Assembly: GCF_030269765.1 (NCBI RefSeq)
Contig: NZ_BSTX01000002.1
Coordinates: 372,001-436,000, forward strand
Direction: 5' to 3'
Source: Actinorhabdospora filicis
GTDB lineage: Bacteria; Actinomycetota; Actinomycetes; Mycobacteriales; Micromonosporaceae
Length of the DNA: 64,000 bases
In this document: piece by piece, positions 16,435 through 24,640 of the stretch
Layout: each line of letters begins with the position of its first letter
Position numbering within the stretch: position 1 is the first letter of the stretch
Position numbers and translations under genes: made by a program
Notes under the pieces: generated by a model
Databases searched by the model: none
The model's input: only the letters and a program-made list of their open reading frames with translations
Told to the model about the DNA's origin: nothing

Positions 16435-18684
16435 CTATCCGTCGCCGGGACTCTCGCAGACGCGCAAGGCCAGTGTGGCCCCGGACGTCTCGACCAGTAT
16501 CGGCGTGCCGTCGGGGAAGCGGCCGGTGAGCAGCGCGCGGCTCAGTGGCGCGACGAGGAGCCGGTCGACGGCGCGTTCCAGCGCGCGGGCGTCGGGTGGG
16601 GTGGCCTCGCCGTGGCGGAGCAGCAGCTCGCGGGCGTCATCGGTGACGGTGAGGGTGATCCGCCGGTCGGCGAGGCGCTCGCGGAGCTCGTCGATGAGCT
16701 TGCCGAGCACCCGGCGGCGCGCACCACCGGTCAGAGGTGAGAAGACGACGGGCGATCCGATGCGGCTCAATAGTTCCGGCCGCAGGTGTTCGCGGAGCGC
16801 GGCCAGGACCGGTGACGCCCCGGACGCCTCGGTCGCGGTGGTGAAGCCGAGCGGTGCCTTTCCGGCGGTCTGCGAGCCGAGGTTGGAGGTGAGGACGACG
16901 ATGGCGCCGGTGAAGGGGACGCGGTGCCCGCGGGCGTCGGTCAGCCGTCCCTCGTCGAGGATCTGCATGAACAGGTCGAGGACCTCCGGGTGGGCCTTCT
17001 CGATCTCGTCGAAGAGGACGACGCTGTGCGGGTGGTCGCGCAGGGGGCCGCTGAGCTGGCCTTCGCGGTCGTGCCCGAGGTATCCGGGTGGCGCGCCGAG
17101 CAGCCGGGACACCGAGTGGCGTTCCTGGTACTCGGACATGTCGATGCGGATGAGCCGCCGCTCGTCGCCGAAGAGGCACTCGGCGAGGGCCTTGGCGAGC
17201 TCGGTCTTTCCCGTCCCGGGCGGCCCGGCGAGCAGGAACGCGCCGAGCGGCCGGCTCGGGTGGCCCAGGCCCGCAGCCGCAGCATGGAGCTTGTCGGTGA
17301 CCGCGGTGATGGCGTGGTCCTGGCCGAAGACGCGGCGGCGCAGGCCGGACGCCAGGTCCAGCAGCGGCCCCGCGTGGCCGGACTGGACGCGCTCGATGGG
17401 CAGCCGGACGCGGCGGGCCACCGCGGCGGCGAGCTCGTCGCATCCGATGTGGACGCTCGCGGCCGGGTCCGGGTCGAGTGCCGGGACGCGGGCGGCGGCG
17501 CAGGCCTGGTCGAGCAGGTCGATGGCCTTGTCGGGCAGCAGCAGGTCGGGCAGGTACCGAACGGCGAGGTCGACGGCGACCTCCGGCACGTCCGCCCCGA
17601 TCCGCACCCCGTGGTGCGCCTCGAATTCCGGGCACAGTCTCCGCAGGATCGTCACCGTCTCGGCCGGGCTCGATTCCTCGATCCAGATCGCCTCGAAGCG
17701 GCGTCGCAGCGCCGGATCCTCCTCGATGTGGCGGCGGTACTCGCCCGGTGTCGTCGCTCCGATGCAGCGCAGTTCGCCGCGGGCCAGGGCGGGTTTGAGG
17801 ATGTCGGCGGTGGCGCCGAGCACGGTGTGCAGCTCGTCGATGAACACCACCAGCTCGGGATGGGCGCGCGCTTCGGCCAGGACGGCGTTGACGCGTTCCT
17901 CGAACTCGCCGCGGTACTTGGTTCCGGCCAGCAGCGCGGTCATCGACAGCTCGATGACGCGGGTTCCGGCCAGGGCCGCGGGCGCCTCCGGTGTGGCCAG
18001 CAGCGCGGCGAGCCCCTCCACGATGCAGGTCTTGCCGACCCCGGCGTGACCGACCAGGACGGCGTTGGCCTTGCGCTGCTTGACCAGTGTGCGGGCCAGG
18101 TGGCGCAGTTCCTCGGCTCGTCCGATGAGCGCGGGCAGGCGTCCCGCCTCGGCCAGGGCGGTCAGGTCGCGGCCGTAGCGCAGGCACTGGTCCAGCCCGA
18201 TCTTCGGCTCGGCGGGGAAGAACGCGCCGAGCGGGTCGTGCACGCCCATGTCGGCGAAGACCGCCCGGCACTCAGGGGTGAGGGACTCCAGGATCGCCCG
18301 CAGCAGGTCGCCGGGCCCGACGGGCTCGCCGGACGCCACGGCGGCGGCCCGAGCCAACGCCTCTCGTGCCGCGTGGCCTCGGTGCGGTGGCCCGTCGCCC
18401 ACCGGGCCGTCGCCGGTCAGGACGCCGCGCAGGCTGCGGCGGAAGGCGACCGGGTCGACTCCGGCGCGGGCGAAGAGCCGCCTGATCGCGGCCGCATCGG
18501 CGCTCACGGTCTCGCGCGCTCCGGGTTCCAGGACCTGGTGGAGCCGCTCGTCGAGGTCCGGCCGGCACAGCTTGCTCACGCCCAGCAGCAGGTGACCGGT
18601 CCCGATCTCACCGGTCCGCCCGGCCAGGGCCTCCAGCCGGGCGATGCCCAGGACCAGCTCGACGCTGTCGGCGAAACGGGCCAC
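16435..18684 (-). CDS. ClpA/ClpC-type AAA+ unfoldase
   Basis: A 749-aa protein. Residues 1-150 form a Clp N-domain-like region. NBD1 has VGHAGVGKTCIVEG, KYRGEFEERV and VVFIDELHTVLG; NBD2 has LAGPPGTGKTELAKALAE, VLFDEIEKAHPEVLDLF and TSNLG. Between the two domains there is no long ClpB middle domain. Just after TSNLGSQT is PLGF, at the position where ClpA/ClpC carry the ClpP-docking tripeptide (IGL/VGF). It therefore looks like a protease-feeding unfoldase rather than a ClpB disaggregase, although no clpP is in the window. It is the first gene of an operon with the FHA kinase and divergent from an FHA-wHTH gene. It is not the housekeeping ClpC by context and is quite diverged at the N-terminus. 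Confidence 0.88.
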   Translation of the reverse strand: MARFADSVELVLGIARLEALAGRTGEIGTGHLLLGVSKLCRPDLDERLHQVLEPGARETVSADAAAIRRLFARAGVDPVAFRRSLRGVLTGDGPVGDGPPHRGHAAREALARAAAVASGEPVGPGDLLRAILESLTPECRAVFADMGVHDPLGAFFPAEPKIGLDQCLRYGRDLTALAEAGRLPALIGRAEELRHLARTLVKQRKANAVLVGHAGVGKTCIVEGLAALLATPEAPAALAGTRVIELSMTALLAGTKYRGEFEERVNAVLAEARAHPELVVFIDELHTVLGATADILKPALARGELRCIGATTPGEYRRHIEEDPALRRRFEAIWIEESSPAETVTILRRLCPEFEAHHGVRIGADVPEVAVDLAVRYLPDLLLPDKAIDLLDQACAAARVPALDPDPAASVHIGCDELAAAVARRVRLPIERVQSGHAGPLLDLASGLRRRVFGQDHAITAVTDKLHAAAAGLGHPSRPLGAFLLAGPPGTGKTELAKALAECLFGDERRLIRIDMSEYQERHSVSRLLGAPPGYLGHDREGQLSGPLRDHPHSVVLFDEIEKAHPEVLDLFMQILDEGRLTDARGHRVPFTGAIVVLTSNLGSQTAGKAPLGFTTATEASGASPVLAALREHLRPELLSRIGSPVVFSPLTGGARRRVLGKLIDELRERLADRRITLTVTDDARELLLRHGEATPPDARALERAVDRLLVAPLSRALLTGRFPDGTPILVETSGATLALRVCESPGDG

Positions 18685-18838
18685 GACTCATCCCACCCGA
18701 GCGCAGGTGTGATCGGTGATCGGCATGTGGACCTTCCCGTCGTCAGTGTGGCGCCACGAGACCACGACGCGGCCGGGACGGGTCCCGGCACCTGCCGCGT
18801 AGCGTGGCGGGAACCGAGGCCGAGGAAGGGAACGCCGG

Positions 18839-19642
18839 ATGTCGATTGAGGACTATCGGCAAGGGTTCCTGCCGTCGACGATGCGGAGCCTGGCCGATGA
18901 GGTGCCGCCCGCCCCGCCGGGCACGATCTTCGCGCTGGCCGCCGGTGGGGGATTCACCTCGCCGCCGCGCAGGTTCACCATCCACTTCGGACGCGAGCGC
19001 GAGGACGTGCACGTCCCGGTGGGCGTGAACGATCCCTACATCAGCCGCCAGCACGGCAAGCTCATCTGCGGCGGCCACGAGTGGTGGCTGCGCAATGACG
19101 GCCGGCTGCCCATCCAGCTGCCCGGCGAGGCGATGCTGCTCTCGGGCTACTCGATTCCGCTGGACCCGGGTTACACGCCGGTGTTCCTGGGCTCCTCGCG
19201 GAACAAGTCGCACCTGATCGAGCTCTACGTCGTCGGTGTGGGCGCCTCGGGTGCGGCCGTCGGCGTGCATTCGCAGACGAAGGCCCCGGAGGTCTATGAC
19301 CTCAATCCGGTGGAGCGTCTGGTGCTGACGGCGCTGGCCCAGCGGTATCTGCGCGGGGAGCGCTATCCGCAGCCGGTGTCGTGGAATCAGGTGGCCGACG
19401 ACCTGTGCCGGGCGTTTCCGGAGCGGTCGTGGACGGCGAGTGGTGTGGCGCATCGGGTCGCGACGGTCCGGGAGCGGCTGGCGCAGGGCGCCCACCCGGT
19501 CCCGGGCATTCTGCGTGAGGACGGGGTGGGGGAGCCGGTGGGCAATACCCTCAACCACAACCTGATCCAGGCGCTGCTGCGGGCCGCCACGCTCACGCCT
19601 GCGGATCTGCACGTCCTGGACGGCGGTGACGGCGAGCTCTGA
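18839..19642 (+). CDS. FHA-domain protein with C-terminal winged-helix-like region
   Basis: A 267-aa protein. The FHA fold lies at residues 25-120 (FTIHFGRERED, YISRQHGKLIC; the usual N-G-T loop is replaced by LRNDGRLPIQL). Residues 150-235 contain NPVERLVLTALAQRYLRG, then SWNQVADDLCRAFPERSWTASGVAHRVATVRERL (shown in part: WNQVADDLC, ASGVAHRVATVRERL), a winged-helix-like arrangement. It may translate phosphothreonine binding into transcription control. It is divergent from the Clp/kinase operon (154 bases) and ends directly against the stop of the kinase-WD40 gene with no base between the two stop codons (19640-19645). Both neighbours encode kinases that could supply its phospho-ligand. Confidence 0.82.
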   Translation: MSIEDYRQGFLPSTMRSLADEVPPAPPGTIFALAAGGGFTSPPRRFTIHFGREREDVHVPVGVNDPYISRQHGKLICGGHEWWLRNDGRLPIQLPGEAMLLSGYSIPLDPGYTPVFLGSSRNKSHLIELYVVGVGASGAAVGVHSQTKAPEVYDLNPVERLVLTALAQRYLRGERYPQPVSWNQVADDLCRAFPERSWTASGVAHRVATVRERLAQGAHPVPGILREDGVGEPVGNTLNHNLIQALLRAATLTPADLHVLDGGDGEL

Positions 19643-22600
19643 TCACCCGGGCCGCAGATCGCCCAGTTCCCAGTCGAGGTGCCAGATGCGGACGGTGCCG
19701 TCGGTGTCGCCGGTGACGGCGATGTCGCCTTCGGCGTCGGTGGCGAAGGCGGTGGAGGGCCCGGTGGTGACCGTGCCGGTGATCGCGCGGCTCGCGGTGT
19801 CCCATATGGACAGTGTGGACAGCCGGTCGACGGAGAGGGCGAATCGGCCCGCGTCGACCAGCCGGACGCCGAGGGTGCGCCTGGGTGGCGTGGCGTACTC
19901 GGTGAAGCCGTTCGAGGCGAGGTCCCAGGCGCGGATCTCGTCGCCGAAGCGCCCGGCATAGCTGAGCACACTGCGGGCGTCGGGGCTCAGGCCGACCGAG
20001 TGGACCTCGTCGCGGTGTCCCTCCAGGACGCTCACACACTCGCCGCTCCCCAGGTCCCAGACCCGCACGGTCCGGTCGGCGCCGGCCGAGACCGCCAGCC
20101 GCCCGGCCGCGCCGACGGTGAGGTCCCGGACCGGGCCGTCATGCCCGGCCAGGATGCGGGGGCCGGTGGGGGAGTCCATGTCCCACATGTGGATGCGGCC
20201 GTCACCGCCGCCGACGAGGGCGCGAGTGCCGTCGGCGGTGACCGCGAGGGGGATGAGATCGTGCAGGGCGAAGGCGGGCAGCACCCGCAGGCACTCGCCG
20301 GTCTCAGCGCACCACACGCGCACCGCGCCGCGTGCGGCGGTCAGGACCCTGGTGCCGTCGGGGCTCACGCGCACCGCGGCGACCAGGTGCGGCCCGTGGG
20401 CCTCCCATCGATGCGCGAGGCTGCCATCAACACAATTCCAGACGTGGACGACACCGTCGTGGTCACCGGCGGCCACGATCCGCCCGTCGGGCGACACGTC
20501 GAGCGCCGAGACCGCCGATCGCGGCCCGGTCAGCGATCGGGCGCGCCAGCCGCCGCGCAGCCCGGTGCGCGTGATCCGGCGCCCGAGGTCGCGCCAGGCG
20601 TCCAGGACCAGCGGGTCGCGGCTGTGGCCGGGGATCGCGCGGGCTCGCCGCAGCAGCGCCAGAGCCTCGCCGTGGCCGCCGGTGGCCATGGCGTCACGGG
20701 CGTCGGCGACCAGGTCGCGGGTGCGGGCGTCGAGCGCGGCCAGCTCGACGTGCCCGCGCGGGCGGCTCAGGACCGGACGGCTGCGATACCCCAGCCCCGG
20801 CTCCAGGACGCGCACCTCCACGTCCTTGCCGTGCCTGGCCGAGACCGCGTAGACCGCGCGGGCCCCGGCGCTCACATGCAGGCCGCCCACCTGCTCGGCG
20901 ACGCCGGTGAACGTGCGCAGCAGCCGCCCGGTGTGCAGGTGCCACAGCTGGACGGTCCCGGCCTCGCTCCCGGTCAGCAGGTGGCCCCCGGTGGGATCGA
21001 AGGCCAGGTGCGGCAGGGCCGCCTCGCGCAGGACCCGGATCAGCGTGCGCCGCCAGGGATCCCAGAGCTCGACGGTCCCGTCGGTGCGCGCGATCGCCGC
21101 CGTCCGCCCATCGGGGGCGAAGGCCATCGCGGTCACCGACAGCCGGTGCTCGGCGAAGACGCCGAGGCAGTCGAGGGTGCGCAGATCCCACAGCCGCACC
21201 GCCGTCCCCGTCCGCTCCCAGCCACTGCTGAGGGCGGAGCGGCCGAGCGGGCTCGGCTCCAGCCGGTCGGCGCCCTCGGCGTGGCCCTCGGCCGAATCGG
21301 TGAGCGTCCCGCTCTCGGTGTCCCACATGCGAATCGTGCCCTCGGGGCGGGTCCAGACCGCGACCGCGCCGTCGGGCGTCAGGCGCGGCTCGGCGGCCTG
21401 CGCCTCGATGGTGTGCATGCGGCGGCGCCGGGTCAGATCCCAGTGGCCGAGAGAGTTGTCCTCGTGCGCGCTGAGCGCGAAACGCGCGTCGGCGCTCAGA
21501 TCGAGGCTGTGGACGGGTGCGGCACCGGGCGCCGTCAGCCGGGCCAGCATGCGGCCCCCGGGCAGGTCCCACAGGCGCATCCCGCCATCGGCGCCACCGG
21601 TCAGCAACCGGGCCCCGTCGGCGGTGAGCCGCGCCGGGAGCGGGCTGCGCGGCGTCCCGGTGTCCGGTGCCTTCTCAAGCCGGGTGGGTGTGGTGTCGCC
21701 GCGCTCGCGATGGACCCGGGCGAGCAGCTCATCCAGGGTCGCGCCACCGGAGGCGGTGTCGGGGCAGGCGGCGGTGACCGCGGCCAGCACGGCCAGATCG
21801 GTGAGCTCGCCGCGACGCCAGCGCAGCAGGCTCCGGTTGAACGTCGACTCCAGATGCCGCGGGTCGACGTCGAGCGCCCGCGTGAACGCCTCGTCGGCCT
21901 CGACGTGGCGGCCCAGGTCGAGCAGCGACAGCCCGCGGTTATTGAGCTCGTCGGCGAGCAGGCTCGCCGGGACCGGTTCGGTGCGCGGATAGGGGACACC
22001 GGCGAGTCCGGTGTAGACGGTGGCCAGGTCTGCGGCCACCACGTCCATGGACGGCCGGGCCGCCGGATCGTGGGCCAGGCAGCGCCGGAGCACCTCGGCC
22101 ACCGCGTCCGGCATCCGCCCGCGCTCCTCGTCCAGGACCTCGGCGGCGATCTCGCCGAGCATCCAGGTCCGCTCCCGCAGCAGCATCTCCAGGACGGTCA
22201 CCGCGAAGCTGTAGACGTCGCTGCGGCGGCCCACGGGACGCCCGCCCGCCTGCTCCGGTGAGGCGTAAGCGCGGGTCATCATGCCCACGTTGGTGAACTG
22301 CGTGGCCTCGCTCGCGCTGCGGGCGGCCCGCGCCAGCCCGAAGTCGGTGATCTTGGCGGTGCCCACGGCGTCGAGGAGGATGTTGGCCGGCTTGACATCG
22401 AGGTGCGCCACGCCCCGGCGATGGGCGTGGGCCAGACCCCGCGCGGCCTGGATCGCCAGGTCCAGGACCCGCAGGACGGCGTCTCCCGAACCGCGGTACA
22501 ACCGTCCACTCTGGATCAGCTCGTGCAGCGAGCCACCCGGGACGTACTCGGCGAAGACCCTGGGCACCTCGCCGATGACCTGGACGTAGTGGCAGCCGCA

Positions 22601-22861
22601 CACATTGGGATGCAGGCCCAGCGACACCCACGTCTCGGCCTCGGCGACGAACAGCTCACGGTGCAGGTCCTCGCGAAACAGGTGGGCGTGCGGCGACTTC
22701 ACCGCCAGGTCGACGTCCCAGTCCAGGTGCCGCACCAGGTACACCTCGCCCATCCCGCCGCTGCCGAGCACGCCGGTAACGTGATAGCGGCGGTCCAGGA
22801 CGTCCCCGACGCGCCACCGGGACCGGTCCCCGAAGCGGTCGCCGAGACTGTTGGCGCTCAC
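19643..22861 (-). CDS. Serine/threonine kinase fused to WD40 propellers
   Basis: A 1072-aa protein. The kinase domain (residues 22-285) has GVLGSGGMGEVYLVRH, DLAVKSPH, DFGLARAA and ASPEQAGG. Its catalytic loop reads HLDVKPAN, with Leu in place of the Arg of HRD, seen in a subset of WD40/TPR-linked bacterial kinases. A TPR-like hairpin (ELNNRGLSLLDLGRHVEADEAFTRAL) follows at about 305-360. From about 400 to the end there are roughly 12-14 WD40 units (GGMRLWDLPGG, GTIRMWDTES, RTVRVWDLGSG, GTVRIWHLDWE), enough for two propellers, interrupted by a helical stretch near 680-730. No transmembrane segment. The propellers are probably the sensor or scaffold. It lies downstream of its own start region with a divergent small gene 29 bases away. 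Confidence 0.93.
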   Translation of the reverse strand: MSANSLGDRFGDRSRWRVGDVLDRRYHVTGVLGSGGMGEVYLVRHLDWDVDLAVKSPHAHLFREDLHRELFVAEAETWVSLGLHPNVCGCHYVQVIGEVPRVFAEYVPGGSLHELIQSGRLYRGSGDAVLRVLDLAIQAARGLAHAHRRGVAHLDVKPANILLDAVGTAKITDFGLARAARSASEATQFTNVGMMTRAYASPEQAGGRPVGRRSDVYSFAVTVLEMLLRERTWMLGEIAAEVLDEERGRMPDAVAEVLRRCLAHDPAARPSMDVVAADLATVYTGLAGVPYPRTEPVPASLLADELNNRGLSLLDLGRHVEADEAFTRALDVDPRHLESTFNRSLLRWRRGELTDLAVLAAVTAACPDTASGGATLDELLARVHRERGDTTPTRLEKAPDTGTPRSPLPARLTADGARLLTGGADGGMRLWDLPGGRMLARLTAPGAAPVHSLDLSADARFALSAHEDNSLGHWDLTRRRRMHTIEAQAAEPRLTPDGAVAVWTRPEGTIRMWDTESGTLTDSAEGHAEGADRLEPSPLGRSALSSGWERTGTAVRLWDLRTLDCLGVFAEHRLSVTAMAFAPDGRTAAIARTDGTVELWDPWRRTLIRVLREAALPHLAFDPTGGHLLTGSEAGTVQLWHLHTGRLLRTFTGVAEQVGGLHVSAGARAVYAVSARHGKDVEVRVLEPGLGYRSRPVLSRPRGHVELAALDARTRDLVADARDAMATGGHGEALALLRRARAIPGHSRDPLVLDAWRDLGRRITRTGLRGGWRARSLTGPRSAVSALDVSPDGRIVAAGDHDGVVHVWNCVDGSLAHRWEAHGPHLVAAVRVSPDGTRVLTAARGAVRVWCAETGECLRVLPAFALHDLIPLAVTADGTRALVGGGDGRIHMWDMDSPTGPRILAGHDGPVRDLTVGAAGRLAVSAGADRTVRVWDLGSGECVSVLEGHRDEVHSVGLSPDARSVLSYAGRFGDEIRAWDLASNGFTEYATPPRRTLGVRLVDAGRFALSVDRLSTLSIWDTASRAITGTVTTGPSTAFATDAEGDIAVTGDTDGTVRIWHLDWELGDLRPG

Positions 22862-22890
22862 GCGACCACCCCACCGCGAAGGACACCACG

Positions 22891-23199
22891 ATGAACGACC
22901 CCCAGGGCCTCGCCCGCATGCCCGAGCAGGAGGCGATCACCATGGTCCGCCGCCACATCATGCGCCAGGGCTACGACACCACCGGGTACCCGCTCTCGCG
23001 CCTGCGCGCCGACCGCTTCAGCGTCGGCTGGATGGTGTACGTGCCCACGCGGCCCGGCGAGCTCGCCGTCGACCGGGCGATCTTCTACGTCGGCGACGAC
23101 GGAGAACTGGAGCACGCCACCTCCGCCGTCGCCCCGACGGTCTACACCGCCGACTTCGAAAAGCGCTTCCTCGCACGTCATGGCGTCAGCGGCGATTGA
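22891..23199 (+). CDS. 102-aa hypothetical protein, divergent from kinase-WD40 gene
   Basis: A soluble alpha/beta protein with an N-terminal helix (EQEAITMVRRHIMRQGYD) and a sheet region (FSVGWMVYVPTRPGE, RAIFYVGDDGELEHAT, SAVAPTVYTADFEKRF). A GAAGGACACC ribosome site precedes the ATG. The sequence type recurs in actinomycetes as small orphan proteins of unknown function, and the fold could resemble small immunity-type proteins, but I cannot assign it. Its 3' end overlaps the convergent TPR gene by 14 bases (23186-23199). Confidence 0.72.
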   Translation: MNDPQGLARMPEQEAITMVRRHIMRQGYDTTGYPLSRLRADRFSVGWMVYVPTRPGELAVDRAIFYVGDDGELEHATSAVAPTVYTADFEKRFLARHGVSGD

Positions 23200-24502
23200 G
23201 CTTCCCGAGACCGATCTGGAGATTCCGGCGCGCACCGGCCTCGCCACCGGCGTTGCCCATCGCGGCGAAGAGCTCGGCGGCGCGCTGTGAGTGGCGCACA
23301 CCCTCCTCGGCGCGATCGAGATCGGTCAGCACCGCACCGAGCAGATAGATGGTGAAAACCTCCTTCTCCCGGTCCCCGAGCGACTGGTAGATCGGCAGCG
23401 CCTGCTCCAGGCACACCACCGCGTCGGGCATCCGGCCGGGCACCATCATCTGGCTCTTGGCCAGGTCGAACAGCGCCGTCGCCATCAGTGAGCGTTCATC
23501 GGTGGACCGGGCCAGCTCCAGCGCCCGCGTACCGGCGTCGACGGCCTCCTGATGCCGCTTGACGAGGGAGAGCGCACTGGCGAGATTGAGCCGCGCGTAC
23601 AGCTCCGAGCGCGCGTCGCCGAGGTCGGCGTAATCGGCGCTCGCCTCCTGGAGGGCGGCGATCGCGGGGTCGACGTCGTCGCGGCCCAGCAACGCCACAC
23701 CGATCTCCAGCATCGACCGCGCCTTCTCGTCGTACACACCGCACTCGTCGAAGAGGGACGCGGCACGACGATGCGCGGCGACGGCCTCCTCGACACGCCC
23801 GAGCCCGCTCAGGCACGCACCCAGCCGGGCCAGCATCCGCGCCTCGCCGGAGACGAAGAAGTCGCGGTCGCCATCGGGGTGGGCCGCCAGCAGCGCCCGC
23901 CAGTCCTGCGCGGCCCGCTGCAGCACCGGGACCGCCTCGCCGTAGCGGCGCCCGCCGTAGAGCGCGGTGCCCAGATTGAACAGCGCCACCGCCCGCTGAT
24001 CGGGATCGTGCTCCACCAGCGGCATCGCCGCCTGGGCGACGTTCACCGCCTCCGGGTGGCGATTGGCGGCCAGGAGCTGCACGCACAGGTCACTGAGCGC
24101 CATGGCCTCCTGCTTGCCGTCGCCGACCCGGCGGAACAGCTCGATGGCCTGCCCGAGCACCGCGATGGCCTCATCACCGCGCCGGTGCGCGGCCAGCGCC
24201 GTCCCCAGCGCGTTCAGCGCCTCGGCCTGCGCCGCCTGGTCCCCGGCCCTGGGAGCCAGCGCGGACGCCTGCTGCGCGCTGGTGAGCGCCTCGCCGGGCT
24301 GACCGATCTTGAGCAGGGAACGCGACAGGAACGCCAGGGCCTTCACCTCCCCGACGACGTCACCCTTCTCTCGCGCCAGCCGCAGGTGCAGCTGTGCGAC
24401 GGTGACCGGCGCGTTCCGGAAGACCTCCTCGGCCGGGGTCCCCGCCAGGCGGACCGGCCCATTGCCCTTGCCCTGTAACGGTTCCACGCGCATCATCTCC
24501 AC
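23186..24502 (-). CDS. TPR-repeat protein
   Basis: A 438-aa protein made almost wholly of tetratricopeptide hairpins (examples: EVKALAFLSRSLLKIGQPGEAL, ALNALGTALAAHRRGDEAI, LFNLGTALYGGRRYGEAV, ARLNLASALSLVKRHQEAV). There is no signal peptide, helix-turn-helix or enzymatic domain. The beginning offers several in-frame starts (GTG 24502, ATG 24496, ATG 24493); none has a strong ribosome site and I kept the first. Placed after the kinase-WD40 gene and overlapping the small orphan, it probably acts as a scaffold in the same signalling island. Confidence 0.85.
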   Translation of the reverse strand: MEMMRVEPLQGKGNGPVRLAGTPAEEVFRNAPVTVAQLHLRLAREKGDVVGEVKALAFLSRSLLKIGQPGEALTSAQQASALAPRAGDQAAQAEALNALGTALAAHRRGDEAIAVLGQAIELFRRVGDGKQEAMALSDLCVQLLAANRHPEAVNVAQAAMPLVEHDPDQRAVALFNLGTALYGGRRYGEAVPVLQRAAQDWRALLAAHPDGDRDFFVSGEARMLARLGACLSGLGRVEEAVAAHRRAASLFDECGVYDEKARSMLEIGVALLGRDDVDPAIAALQEASADYADLGDARSELYARLNLASALSLVKRHQEAVDAGTRALELARSTDERSLMATALFDLAKSQMMVPGRMPDAVVCLEQALPIYQSLGDREKEVFTIYLLGAVLTDLDRAEEGVRHSQRAAELFAAMGNAGGEAGARRNLQIGLGKLNRR

Positions 24503-24640
24503 TGCGATATCCGGTTTTGCGCTTTCACCCTAGTTCAGCACCGCACGCCCGGGACCGGTCCCCGACGCCACGTGGAACCCCGGCCGAGCAGCGCACTCAC
24601 ACCGTCCCGGACTGTCGTACCCATGCGGGATCATGTTCCT

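Noticed and set aside
24572..24640. Upstream in-frame extension of LigA from 24572
   Set aside because: The extra 23 residues are proline/serine/arginine spacer-like, and the ligase Ia domain begins right after ATG 24641.
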